A stretch of 64,000 bases of DNA, from NCBI RefSeq assembly GCF_019879105.1, contig NZ_CP082249.1:3224001-3288000 (forward strand), read 5' to 3'. Position numbers and translations under genes: made by a program. Shown piece by piece: positions 52,130 through 61,487 of the stretch. The notes beneath the pieces are model-generated. The model made no database searches and was not told the origin of the DNA. It saw only the letters and a program-made list of their open reading frames with translations. Position 1 is the stretch's first letter; every line of letters begins with the position of its first letter. This DNA is from Natrinema sp. SYSU A 869. GTDB taxonomy: Archaea > Halobacteriota > Halobacteria > Halobacteriales > Natrialbaceae.

Positions 52130-52852
52130 TCAATCGACGATCTCGAGGACCCCTTCGGGCGACTCGACCCGATACGAGACCGCCGGGCCATCCTCGGCCC
52201 CGAACGCAACGCCGTGCATCCCTACGTCGACGGCCCCCTTCACGTCGTGGGCGTAGCGGTCGCCGATCATGAGCGAGTGCTCGGGGCTCACATCGGCCTT
52301 CTCGAGCGCCGTCTCGAACATGGCCGGATCGGGCTTCGTCCGGCCGACTTCCTCGGAGGTCGTGATCGAATCGAAGTACTGGCGGACACCGAAGTGCTCG
52401 AGCATCGCTCGACCCTCCGCGTCGTCGACGTCGCTGATGACGCCGACGTGGAGGCCCCGGTCGGCGAGGCGTTCGATCGTTTCGGGGGCTCCGGGAATCG
52501 GCTCGATCGACGATCGGACGACTTCGTCGAATCGTGGCTCCCATTCCGCCCGCGGGATCTCCTCGCCGACGATGGCCTCGACGCCGAGGTGATACCCGTC
52601 GCGGGCGGATCGGAACTCGGTGCCGTCGCGCTCGCGGAAGTAATCCCCGATGGTCGTCCGCCACGTGTCGATAGCCGCTTCGACCGTCGTATCGACCTCG
52701 TGACGGTCGCATAACTCCGCGACGAACTCGGCGTGAGCGCCCTGAACCGAGTCCAGTGCGAGGATAACGCCGCCGATGTCCCAGAAGATGGCTTCCCACT
52801 CGGTATTGCCATCGTCGTCTCTTCGGTTATCGGCTCCCGGCCCCTCACTCAT
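52130..52852 (-). CDS. HAD-superfamily hydrolase
   Basis: 240 residues. Motif I in EAIFWDIGGVILALDSV (nucleophile Asp at about 25), motif II at GVISDVDDAEG, motif III KPDPAMFETALEKADV, motif IV MIGDRYAHDVKGAVDVGMHG. The cap is helical (C1 type). Phosphatase on a small phosphorylated metabolite; adjacency and shared strand with the APH-type kinase recall ACAD10, where HAD and APH domains are fused. Substrate otherwise unknown. Confidence 0.88.
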   Translation of the reverse strand: MSEGPGADNRRDDDGNTEWEAIFWDIGGVILALDSVQGAHAEFVAELCDRHEVDTTVEAAIDTWRTTIGDYFRERDGTEFRSARDGYHLGVEAIVGEEIPRAEWEPRFDEVVRSSIEPIPGAPETIERLADRGLHVGVISDVDDAEGRAMLEHFGVRQYFDSITTSEEVGRTKPDPAMFETALEKADVSPEHSLMIGDRYAHDVKGAVDVGMHGVAFGAEDGPAVSYRVESPEGVLEIVD

Positions 52853-53136
52853 CGGTCAGACCTCCGAATCGTCGGTCGATCGACCGCGAGCATCATGCCG
52901 TCCCCGTTCTTGATTCGCTGCTCCGAGTCGGAGTCGCGTGTCGTTCCTATCATGACATCCTGATTTTCCTGTAGCGGCGACCGCCCCGCCGTCGTGTTCT
53001 CGTCTGTGCTATTGATTGCCATTGTCTTAACGGTACGGTATCTATGCCCATCTTTATTAACAGTTGCTGCAAATAGGATACTGATGCTAACAATGGTAAT
53101 GAATCAGTCACAGGTTGCAGTCACCGGTGATCGCGT
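52853..53136. promoter_or_regulatory. Divergent region between HAD hydrolase and SDR
   Basis: 284 bases. The tract catctttattaacag (53059-53073) is TATA-like but over 60 bases before the SDR ATG; ggtacggtatctatgcc (53030-53046) is another AT-rich part. No gene seen. Confidence 0.35.
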
Positions 53137-53913
53137 ATGAGTACCGACCAGTTCAGCGTCGACGGTGAGACGGCCATCGTTACAGGGTCCTCGAGCGGGA
53201 TCGGGAAGTCGATTGCGGAGCGATTCGCCGACGACGGCGTTGACGTCGTCGTCTGCTCACGCGAGCAGGACAACGTTGATCCGGTCGCCGAGGCGATCAA
53301 CGAGAGCGACAGCCCGGGGCGGGCGCTGCCCGTCGAGTGTGACGTGACCGACCGCGAGGCCGTCGAGGCGCTCGTCGAGGCCACCGTCGAGGAGTTCGGC
53401 GGGCTCGATGTGCTGGTGAATAACGCCGGGGCATCGTTCATGGCCGACTTCGACGATATCTCGCCAAACGGCTGGAAGACGATCATGGACATCAACGTCA
53501 ACGGCACCTATCACTGCACCCACGCCGCCGCGGAACACCTGAAGGACGGCGGCGGCTCAGTGATCAATCTAGCCAGCGTGGCCGGCCAGCGCGGCTCGCC
53601 GCTGATGAGTCCCTATGGTGCGGCTAAGGCCGCCGTCATCAACCTCACGACGACGCTGTCCTACGAGTGGGCCGATGACGATGTCCGCGTCAACTGCATC
53701 GCCCCCGGCTTCGTCGCCACGCCGGGCGTCGAGAGCCAGATGGGTGTTTCCGCGGAGAACATCAACCGCGAGGCGGTCGCCCGCCGCATCGGCACCGTCG
53801 AGGAGATTGCTGACCTCACCCAGTTCCTCGCTAGTCCGGCCTCGTCGTACATCGTCGGGGAGACGATTACGGCGCAGGGCGTCCCGCAGATCAGCGAAGA
53901 GCGCGACGTGTAG
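53137..53913 (+). CDS. Short-chain dehydrogenase/reductase (FabG-like)
   Basis: 258 residues. Rossmann motif TAIVTGSSSGIGKSIAERFA (written TGxxxGIG) near residue 13, NNAGASFMADFD near 93, catalytic Ser in INLASVAGQRGSPLMS and YGAAKAAVINLTT (YxxxK). Reduces or oxidises a 3-oxo/3-hydroxy acyl or alcohol substrate with NAD(P). Divergent from the HAD gene and probably part of the same acyl-CoA functional group. Confidence 0.9.
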   Translation: MSTDQFSVDGETAIVTGSSSGIGKSIAERFADDGVDVVVCSREQDNVDPVAEAINESDSPGRALPVECDVTDREAVEALVEATVEEFGGLDVLVNNAGASFMADFDDISPNGWKTIMDINVNGTYHCTHAAAEHLKDGGGSVINLASVAGQRGSPLMSPYGAAKAAVINLTTTLSYEWADDDVRVNCIAPGFVATPGVESQMGVSAENINREAVARRIGTVEEIADLTQFLASPASSYIVGETITAQGVPQISEERDV

Positions 53914-54467
53914 ACTCACGCGTCTCCGTTCGGGCGGCTCGATTCGCAAATTGATGCCCGAACGGTATCGGACGGTTCCCCTCTATTGTCCGACAGTTTC
54001 AGTTCTGATCCGCGTTCCGAGAGACAGTTTCACGGACAATAGCCACTCGGTAGCTCAGTCTCTCGATCACTGCTACCGAACGAACTGCTACCGAACGGGC
54101 GGCTTCCCCGGAGGACAGCACTAGTAGCAGTGGAACTGATACTGATGTGTCCGGTTTGATCGATTTCTGTGATAGTCCGTGCATAACGATTATCTAACTA
54201 TATTTAATTCAGGCAAATCCGGTGGCAGGGTGCAAACGGTGACTCCCCTTATTCGGGTGGTACACAGTTTGATGAGTCGTATGAGAGAACGACACGAGAG
54301 AGGGGAAATGCCTCTCCCGGATGGTTGTCGGCTGATCCGCGTGCACATCTCTCGGTCCTGTACACGCAAGCCAGTGGCAGATCAGTCATCTCGCTGGAGG
54401 CGTACCTGGATTGGAGAACTGCTCAACGGCGTCGACAACCACATGGAGACCGGATTTGACTCGACTG
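53914..54467. other. 554-base stretch before the acyltransferase
   Basis: No gene recognised. tatctaactatatttaattcagg (54189-54211) is AT-rich and could hold a promoter, but is 260 bases from the next start. A short direct repeat tgctaccgaac occurs at about 54070 and 54085. Several small frames show no family features. Confidence 0.35.
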
Positions 54468-55573
54468 ATGGCTGATCGTTTCTATAGTATCGACGCAACG
54501 CGAATAATTGCGATACTGTTTGTCGTCGTCATCCACACGAATCCCTTCGAGGGGTTGGGATGTACGGCAATATGGCAAATTTTGTGCTGGAAACTACCGC
54601 ACGATTCGCAGTTCCGTTCTTCTTCATGGCGTCCGGGTATTTTTTTGCCCTCAAAACCACTCGTGGTGATCCGACGGACTATCTCATCAAACGAGTGACC
54701 AGTATCACGTCGCTCTACGCGTTCGGACTCGTCCTTTCCGCCCCAGTTTTCCTTGCGGGAACGATCGTCCGGGCGAGTGCCGAAAATCGAGCTATTACGA
54801 GCAGCGTTGTTCTCAAAGTAGCCGAATTCGTTTCGCCGATTGAATTGCTTTACTACGGAACATCCGTTTCCGAGATCCTGTGGTTTCTTCCGGCACTCAT
54901 TTTTTCATATGTGTTAATTTATCTCTGTATCGCGTCTACGATGAGTGCGTATCTACTGCCAATTTCACTTGGATTCCATCTCGTCGGACTCTTGGGGTCT
55001 GGCTATACGATGTTCGTCGATATTCCGTTCGAGATCAGAAGCGCGCTGTTCTTTGGCTTCTTTTACACGAGCCTCGGCTACTACATCTACTCGCACGAGT
55101 GGCAGCCGGCTCCCGAGCGAAGCACGCTATATCTCGGAACAACCATCCTCTTCGGCGTTCTCCATATTGGAGAACGATACGTACTGGGATACGCCATAAC
55201 GGACCAGACCGTGAGTCAGGGAATCTATGCACCGAGTTATACGATAGCCACTGCTCTGGTCACGCTCTCATTGTTCGTCTTCCTCCTCTCACGGCCGAAT
55301 CTCGGAAGGGACACTGCGTTACCGGTATGGGGAAAGAAATACGCCGTCGGTATTTACGTCACACATCCCCCAGTGTTATTCATTCTGGAAAAGGCGGGTG
55401 AGTCTCTCAGTCTCTTTGGACATGAGATACAAAACACGATTCTCTGGCATCTCGTTTTGACACCTGCAACCTTCGCTGGTGCCCTGCTCGTCTATCTCTC
55501 AGTCCGCAACCTAAGAGCCATTGAGATCGATGGATTCTCCCTCCCACGATCACGCCAGATTCGAAACAAATAG
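54468..55573 (+). pseudogene. Acyltransferase 3 (OafA/WecH-type) membrane protein, frameshifted
   Basis: From the ATG at 54468: MADRFYSIDATRIIAILFVV with VIHTNPFEGLG, the typical first membrane helix with the conserved R and H; then the frame breaks and MYGNMANFVLETTARFAVPF, FFMASGYFFALKT continues in the next frame to 55573. One G is missing at ggg about 54556-54558. About ten membrane helices in total, 368 residues restored. Members O-acetylate surface polysaccharides. AT-richer than the chromosome average. Most likely a sequence error rather than a dead gene, since the remainder is fully open. Confidence 0.85.
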
Positions 55574-55712
55574 CAGTGTGCGTACTTGCCACAGCGAGCA
55601 GCTGCCCTCAAGACTTCCAACCCTCTTGTCGCTCGAGCCACCCGGTAAACGATAGTCCTCCCGCCGCCGGTTCCCGTACACCCAAAAGGGTGCGTTCCGT
55701 CTGTGTCTGATG

Positions 55713-56714
55713 ATGACTGACAGAGATGTCCACCTGCCGGTGGCCGCACAGCCGACGATCGACTCAATCGTCGACTACGCTCAGACCGCCGAGGACGGCG
55801 GCTACGACTGCGCCTGGCTCCCTGAGACGTGGGGCCGCGACGGCGTGACCGTGCTATCGGCGATGGCCGAACGCACCGAGTCGATCGATATCGGCTCGAG
55901 CATCCTCAACACCTACTCGCGGTCGCCGGCCGTGCTGGGACAGACGGCGGCGACGCTGCAGGAACTCTCCGACGGCCGCTTCCGGCTGGGACTCGGCCCG
56001 AGCGGCCCCGTCGTGATCGAGAACTGGCACGGTGTGGAGTACGGCAACCCGCTCAGGCGGACCCGCGAGACGGTCGAAATCGTCCGGCAGGTGCTTTCGG
56101 GCGAGACTGTCGACTACGACGGCGACGATTTCGACCTCGCCGGGTTCCGACTGCGCTGTGACCCGCCGGAGACGACGCCGCCGATCGAGGTCACCGGAAT
56201 GGGCCCGAAAGCGGTCGAACTCGCAGGCCGCTTCGCCGACGGCTGGCACGGCATCATGCTTACCCCCGACGGAACGAGAGACCGGCTCGCGGACATCGAA
56301 CGCGGTGCCGAACTCGGCGACCGAGATCCCGACGAGGTCCAGGTCACCGCCGGCGTCACCTGCTGTGCGCTGGACGACCCCGACGAAGCCCGCAGACTCA
56401 CCCGCCAGCACATCGGCTTCTACATTGGCGGCATGGGCACGTTCTACCGCGACGCCCTCGAGCGACAGGGCTACGACGAGGCCACCGAAATCCACGACGC
56501 CTGGCAGGAGGGCGACCGCGAACGCGCCCTCGAACTAGTCGACGAGACCATCCTCGACGATCTCTGTGCGGCCGGTGATCCCGAAACCGCTCGCGAGAAA
56601 CTCGAGGCGTACGAGGCCGTTGACGACCTTGACGCCATCGCGGTCAGCTTCCCGCGGGGCGCGAGCGAAGACCAGGTCCGGCAGACGATGGACGCGGTCG
56701 CGCCCGGTAACTGA
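55713..56714 (+). CDS. LLM-class (F420-dependent type) oxidoreductase
   Basis: 333 residues starting at the second of two ATGs (55710/55713). TIM-barrel of the luciferase-like family: DGGYDCAWLPETWGRDGVTV, IGSSILNTYSRSPAVLGQTA, GRFRLGLGPSGPVVIENWHG, and IEVTGMGPKAVELAGRFADG. Haloarchaea make F420, and family members use it for hydride transfer; the substrate is unknown. Single gene; a long hairpin follows it. Confidence 0.88.
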   Translation: MTDRDVHLPVAAQPTIDSIVDYAQTAEDGGYDCAWLPETWGRDGVTVLSAMAERTESIDIGSSILNTYSRSPAVLGQTAATLQELSDGRFRLGLGPSGPVVIENWHGVEYGNPLRRTRETVEIVRQVLSGETVDYDGDDFDLAGFRLRCDPPETTPPIEVTGMGPKAVELAGRFADGWHGIMLTPDGTRDRLADIERGAELGDRDPDEVQVTAGVTCCALDDPDEARRLTRQHIGFYIGGMGTFYRDALERQGYDEATEIHDAWQEGDRERALELVDETILDDLCAAGDPETAREKLEAYEAVDDLDAIAVSFPRGASEDQVRQTMDAVAPGN

Positions 56715-56797
56715 GCGAGTCTCGAGATCGACGCTGTTTCTTCGTCACTGTAATTTCCGCTGTGACAGCAGCCCCGTCAAACAACATTCGGGCGGGA

Positions 56798-56909
56798 CTG
56801 AAAGGGGCGACACCGCTCACGGTTCGAGACGACGTAAGCACGGCAGGCGAGCGAAGCGAGCCGAGGAGCACAGCGAGTCGCAGCCCGTGAGCGGTGTCGG
56901 GGCTTTCAG
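56798..56909. repeat. 112-base imperfect hairpin between convergent genes
   Basis: Arms 56798-56822 and 56885-56909 are inverted repeats matching at 22 of 25 positions (core cgacaccgctcacgg). The loop contains the inverted motif gcgagcgaagcgagc. No coding capacity. Possible terminator for both converging genes, or a small non-autonomous repeat. Confidence 0.6.
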
Positions 56910-57001
56910 AGTAGTGCTGTAACAGTAGTTGATAATATGTCTTATTTATTCATAAGTTGGGAGAAACTAAAATGCCGGATTTGGTAACTACAGATGTAAA
57001 C

Positions 57002-57412
57002 TTAGCAGTTTACGTCCGTACTATACGAAAACCAGACTTCCGGTCGGCTTCCCTCAATGCCGAGTGAAACGGAAATAGAAGTGGAACCATCAGCAGACCG
57101 GGGTAAATACCATTCTTTCCACTCTTGCCCGTCTATTCTCACTTGAAGAGTGAATTCACCTTCACTTACGGGGATGTCAGAGTTGTCAACAGTTATTCTA
57201 TTACTCGATCCATCCGAAGAACGAATATTGTACGTTTCTTCGTAGATGGTCTCTTCCCTTTCAGAAAGGCGTAACTGTAACGAGTTAATGTCGGAAGTGA
57301 TGGCAATATCTATTTGACAAAGACGAACTGTGTCTTTAAACCAGTCGAGACACCCGCTACTCAGAAAGAGAACACCACTTCCTCCTAATTGAAGAGCCCT
57401 ACGACGATTCAT
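57002..57412 (-). CDS. Small Tat/lipobox exported protein
   Basis: 136 residues from the ATG at 57412, giving the leader MNRRRALQLGGSGVLFLSSG followed by Cys: twin-arginine-like start and a lipobox (SSGC) for lipid attachment at Cys21. The mature part is beta-rich (IDIAITSDINSLQLRLSERE, FTLQVRIDGQEWKEWYLPRS). AT-rich compared with neighbours. Family not recognised; a surface lipoprotein. An upstream in-frame start at 57469 would hide the signal and is rejected. Confidence 0.65.
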   Translation of the reverse strand: MNRRRALQLGGSGVLFLSSGCLDWFKDTVRLCQIDIAITSDINSLQLRLSEREETIYEETYNIRSSDGSSNRITVDNSDIPVSEGEFTLQVRIDGQEWKEWYLPRSADGSTSISVSLGIEGSRPEVWFSYSTDVNC

Positions 57413-57610
57413 ATTGGTGATATGAAGTTGTCGCATAAACACATTATCATATATTGCCTCATTCCCCATACCCCTCTATTGAGAGCGAGTTTCACGACCA
57501 GTTTCGAATAAAGAAATCGTGCTACTATCTACTGGGAAGTAGCTTCTCGGTTTCCGCCGAGAAACGAATTCTTCGACAGCTACAAACCGCGCATCGTCCC
57601 AGTTCGAGGT

Positions 57611-58612
57611 ATGCCCGGCAAGGTGAGTCCGGACGACCTGCTGACCCACGTCTTCGAGCGGACAGGAGCGGCCGAGACCGACGAGACGGTAGTACAGGGC
57701 CCTGCGGACGGCGAGGACGCCGCTGCGATCGACTGGCCCGACGGCGAGGGTACGCTCGTGGTCAGCTCCGATCCGATCTCGCTGGCCGCCAAAGGGGTTG
57801 GCGAACTCGGCGTCTACGTTGCTTCGAACGACGTCGCCGTCTCGGGGGCGGACCCGCGCTGGCTGACGGCCGTCGTGTTGCTCCCCACCGGAGCCGATGA
57901 GAGCGTTCTCGAGCAAATCTCTCACGACCTGGACGCGGCCGCCCGCGAGGTTGGTGCGTCGATCGTTGGCGGCCACTCGGAGTACGTCGATCAGCTCGAG
58001 CGGCCGCTGCTCTCGCTGACGGCCATGGGAGCAACGAATCGGTTCGTCCCGACCGGCGGCGCAGAACCCGGCGATGCCGTGATCCTCACCAAAGCGGCGG
58101 GGCTCGAGGGCTCGGCCATCCTCGCGGCCGACTTCGGCAACGAACTCGACATCGACCCCGAAATCCGCGAGCGCGCTGAGGGGTTTCTCGCGGAGATCAG
58201 TGTCGTTCCCGACGCCCGGCTTGTCCGCGACTATGCGACGGCGATGCACGATCCCACGGAGGGCGGCGTCGCAGCCGGCCTGCTCGAGGTGGCTCGCGCC
58301 TCGAACGTCCGACTCGAGGTGGACCGCGACACTGTCCCAATCCGCGAGGAGACCGCGACGCTGTGCGAGGCAGCCGGCGTCGATCCGCTGCGGATTTTCG
58401 GTTCCGGCGCGCTGCTTGCGACCGTCCCCGACGACGCGGTCGCTGAGTGTCTCGTGGCGCTCGAGGACGTGGGGATCGAGGCTGCCGAAATCGGGATCGT
58501 TCGAGACCTCGATGGTGGCGACCCCGAACTCCGCTTGGACGGCGAGTCGATCACCGAGCCAATCGAGGACGATCTCTATCCGCTCTGGGAATCGGCCGAC
58601 GCGGGCGACTGA
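57611..58612 (+). CDS. AIR synthase-like (HypE/ThiL superfamily) protein
   Basis: 333 residues. ATP-dependent family with N-terminal dimer domain (DAAAIDWPDGEGTLVVSSDP, with the metal-binding Asp) and C-terminal domain (MHDPTEGGVAAGLLEVARAS, IFGSGALLATVP). It resembles HypE-type proteins but lacks the C-terminal Cys tail needed for hydrogenase maturation, so HypE itself is unlikely. Haloarchaeal genomes usually carry one such gene of unknown substrate. Its 3' end overlaps the K+ channel gene tail to tail by 37 bases. Confidence 0.8.
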   Translation: MPGKVSPDDLLTHVFERTGAAETDETVVQGPADGEDAAAIDWPDGEGTLVVSSDPISLAAKGVGELGVYVASNDVAVSGADPRWLTAVVLLPTGADESVLEQISHDLDAAAREVGASIVGGHSEYVDQLERPLLSLTAMGATNRFVPTGGAEPGDAVILTKAAGLEGSAILAADFGNELDIDPEIRERAEGFLAEISVVPDARLVRDYATAMHDPTEGGVAAGLLEVARASNVRLEVDRDTVPIREETATLCEAAGVDPLRIFGSGALLATVPDDAVAECLVALEDVGIEAAEIGIVRDLDGGDPELRLDGESITEPIEDDLYPLWESADAGD

Positions 58613-59741
58613 TCCGCCGGTCCGCCGCCGTCAGTCAACGCGCCGATCGTCGCCTCGAACAGGACGGTCTCGATGTCGATGGCGACGTCCGCCCCGGTTC
58701 GCTCGAGCGACTCGGGTTCTCCCCCGCCCGTGACAGCCACGAGTCTGGCGTCCGTCCGCGACCGCACGGCGTCGATCACTGCGGCCGAATCGATCGGGCC
58801 GGCGGGGTTGACGAGGACCGCATCACACGTCTCGACGCCGGCCGCCTCGAGCGTTTCGCCGGCCGACGGCTCTCCGACGATCGCGTCGACGCCGTCCGAA
58901 AGCCGAGGTGGCTCCCCGGTCGTCACTACCGTGACCGACGTGCGGGACGCGAGAGCGTCGACCACCGGTGTGATCGTCTCGTTGTACCCGAAAACGACGA
59001 TTTCCGCGCCCCGCCCCGATCCGCGATCGGCCGCGGCAGCGTCGGAATCGAGACGCGCCGTCGCCCGGCGACCGGTTCGTGCGAGGTGCGTCTCGAGCGC
59101 GGGTTCGAACAGGCTGCCGACCGTAGCGGCCAGGGTGGCCGGCCCGAGGACGACCAGCGAGATAGCGAACAGACGCGCCGTTTCGGTGGTCGCGTGGACA
59201 TCGCCGTAGCCGACCGTGCTCGCGGTCACGGCGGTAAAGTAGACCGCATCGACGACAGTCACGACCCCGTCGAACTCCGTTCTGAGCGCGTACGCGCCGG
59301 CGGTCCCGTAACAGGCCACGCCAACGATAGACAGGAGCGCACCGATCTGGGTCGCGTCGAGCGAACTCGAGCGCGTGAAGCGTCCGCTCGTCGTCACGAG
59401 GACGGCGAGCCCGCCGATCGAGAGGGCGACCAGCGGGACGGACACCGCTCGGAACTGTACGATCCCGTGGGCTCCCGAGAGCACCACGAGGGGGACGGCG
59501 GTGACGTACGCCAGCCGGTACCCCGACGCATTCCCCAGGCGGTGACGAGCAGGGCGAAGCCGACGATCGTCCCGCTGAACTCCGCCGCCGACTGGAGGTC
59601 GCCGACCGAACCGCCGGCCTCAAGGGCCGGCCGGGTGAGGATCGCGCCGATGCCGGTCGCGATCGACGCGAGCGCGATGGCGGCGACGATCCAGACCGCG
59701 ATCCGACCGCCCGGCCGACGCGGGTGAAGCCACTCGAACAT
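58576..59741 (-). pseudogene. Potassium channel with TrkA-N/RCK domain, frameshifted
   Basis: N-terminus from the ATG at 59741: FEWLHPRRPGGRIAVWIVAA, IASIATGIGAILTRP and FSGTIVGFALLVTAWGMRRG in one frame; then LAYVTAVPLVVLSGAHGIVQ onward in the next. One G is missing in the run opposite cccc (about 59532-59535). Further on: pore loop VYFTAVTASTVGYGDVHATT with filter TVGYGD, a membrane helix, and an RCK/NAD-binding domain (AEIVVFGYNETITPVVDALA). Restored length about 388 residues with about six helices. Most likely a sequence error. Overlaps the AIR synthase-like gene end to end. Confidence 0.85.
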
Positions 59742-59850
59742 AGCGATTCGACGCCGCCGACGGCGGTAAATCCCCGGCCGGGTCCGCTCTCGATGAACTG
59801 CGTGAATTCGCGTGCCCTGAACTTATCGACGAGGGTTTACTCCTGTATAT

Positions 59851-60048
59851 ATGGCGACGATCACGTACGATGCCCCCGACGGAACGGCGACGGAGGAGGT
59901 CGATGCCGACCACATCTCCGATTCGGGAAAGGTCCAGGGCGTTCGGATTCGACTCGAGGACGAGGGATTCATCCACTTGCCGTACACGCGCCTGTACTGG
60001 ATCCGAATGAGCGAGGAGGAAGGGAGGGTTGACTACTCGTCGGCGTAG
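59851..60048 (+). CDS. Small conserved haloarchaeal protein, unknown function
   Basis: 65 residues: MATITYDAPDGTATEEVDAD, then HISDSGKVQGVRIRLEDEGF and IHLPYTRLYWIRMSEEEG. Compact all-beta pattern. gggtttactcctgtatatat just upstream contains TATA-like tracts, so the message is likely leaderless. I recall similar short proteins across haloarchaea but know no function. Confidence 0.65.
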   Translation: MATITYDAPDGTATEEVDADHISDSGKVQGVRIRLEDEGFIHLPYTRLYWIRMSEEEGRVDYSSA

Positions 60049-60078
60049 ACGGCAATGCTGGCCGGCCGATCGACCGAG

Positions 60079-61248
60079 TCAGGGCGTCATCACGACCTTG
60101 ACGCAGTCGTCATCCTTGTTGTTGAACGTCTCGTACATCTCCGGGCCGTCCTCGAGGCCAACCTGATGGGTGATGACGAACGAAGGATCGATCTCGCCGT
60201 CCTCGATTTTGTCCAGTAGCGGGTTTAAATAGCGCTGAACGTGAGTTTGGCCCGTCTTGATCGTCAGGGCCTTGTTCATGACCGAGCCGAAGGGGAGATT
60301 GTCCGAGCGCCCGAGGTAGACGCCCGGCACCGAGAGCGTCCCGCCCTTGCGACAGCACTTGATCGCCTGCCGGAGGACGTGGGGCCGGTCGTCCTCGAGT
60401 CTCGCCTCCTGTTTGACCTGATCGGCGAGGCCCATGACGCCCGTGCCGTGGGCCTCCGTCCCAACCGCGTCAATACATCGATCCGGGCCGCGGTTGCCGG
60501 TCATCGCCATTAGCCGGTCGTAGACGTCATCCTCCTCGAAGTGGATGATCTCCGCGTCGCCGTGGTCTCTGGCCATCTCGAGTCGTTCCGGAATCCGGTC
60601 GATGGCGATCACCCGGTCGGCACCGAGCATCCACGCGCTCTGGATCGCGAACTGCCCGACCGGGCCACAGCCCCAGACCGCGACCGTGTCGTTCTCCTCG
60701 ATTTCGGCGTTTTCGGCGGCCATGTATCCTGTCGGGAAGATGTCGGAGAGGAAGAGGACCTGCTCGTCGGAAAGGTCGGACTCGATCGTGATCGGGCCGA
60801 CGTCGGCGTAGGGAACTCGCAGGTACTCTGCTTGGCCGCCCGCGTAGCCGCCCAACATGTGGGAGAACCCGAGCAGGCCGGCCGGCGAGTGGCCCATCAT
60901 CTTACTCGCCATCTCGGCGTTTGGGTTCGAGTTATCACAGAGCGAGTACAGGTCGTTCTGGCAGAACCAACACGAGCCACAGCTGATTGTGAAGGGGACG
61001 ACGACCCTGTCGCCCTCCTCGAGGGTCTCGACCTCGTCGCCGACCTCGATCACCTCGCCCATCGGCTCGTGGCCGAGCACGTCCCCCTCCCGCATGCCGG
61101 GCATGTAGCCGTTATAGAGGTGGAGGTCGGAGCCGCAGATGGCGGTCGCCGTGACCTCGATTATCGCATCGGTCGGATTGACGATCTCGGGTTCGGGGAC
61201 ATCGTCGATACGAACGTCCTGTTCGCCGTGCCAGGTGAGCGCCCTCAT
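60079..61248 (-). CDS. Zinc-dependent alcohol dehydrogenase (formaldehyde dehydrogenase-like)
   Basis: 389 residues, MDR family. Catalytic zinc ligands: Cys in [36 protein letters not shown], and the later Asp/Glu; the structural four-Cys lobe is [20 protein letters not shown]. Rossmann motif [20 protein letters not shown] near 190. The form resembles glutathione-independent formaldehyde dehydrogenase-type enzymes with a long insert ([20 protein letters not shown]). NAD-dependent; substrate uncertain. Its ATG overlaps the stop of a 22-residue upstream ORF. Confidence 0.9.
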   Translation of the reverse strand: MRALTWHGEQDVRIDDVPEPEIVNPTDAIIEVTATAICGSDLHLYNGYMPGMREGDVLGHEPMGEVIEVGDEVETLEEGDRVVVPFTISCGSCWFCQNDLYSLCDNSNPNAEMASKMMGHSPAGLLGFSHMLGGYAGGQAEYLRVPYADVGPITIESDLSDEQVLFLSDIFPTGYMAAENAEIEENDTVAVWGCGPVGQFAIQSAWMLGADRVIAIDRIPERLEMARDHGDAEIIHFEEDDVYDRLMAMTGNRGPDRCIDAVGTEAHGTGVMGLADQVKQEARLEDDRPHVLRQAIKCCRKGGTLSVPGVYLGRSDNLPFGSVMNKALTIKTGQTHVQRYLNPLLDKIEDGEIDPSFVITHQVGLEDGPEMYETFNNKDDDCVKVVMTP

Positions 61249-61313
61249 CGGTCCGCCCCGTCGCTCTCGGTTCGTGTCGACTCAGTCGGTTCGACCGTTC
61301 TACTGCCGTCCAT
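61245..61313 (-). CDS. 22-residue upstream ORF overlapping the alcohol dehydrogenase start
   Basis: ATG at 61313, [20 protein letters not shown] then DR and TGA, whose bases overlap the dehydrogenase ATG (cgATGAgg). Composition is that of disordered acidic/Thr-rich sequence. It may couple or delay translation of the dehydrogenase. A TATA-like tract (catataaatat on the minus strand, about 61391-61401) would place the transcript start 50 bases before it. Confidence 0.35.
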   Translation of the reverse strand: MDGSRTVEPTESTRTESDGADR

Positions 61314-61487
61314 TGTAGAATCCTCGGGAGCAAGACACACCCAAGAACGCACTAAAGATGAGCCCTGCTTTTGCAACGGTATCTGTTGATATTTATATGG
61401 ATCAGCGAACGCGATCCGATATGCGGTCCACCTCCGACTCACGTGTCGATCCTCATGACGACGCTCTCGGCTCGAGCAGCGGTCGGA

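Noticed and set aside
57611-58612. Hydrogenase maturation protein HypE
   Set aside because: No C-terminal Cys tail and no other hyp genes nearby.
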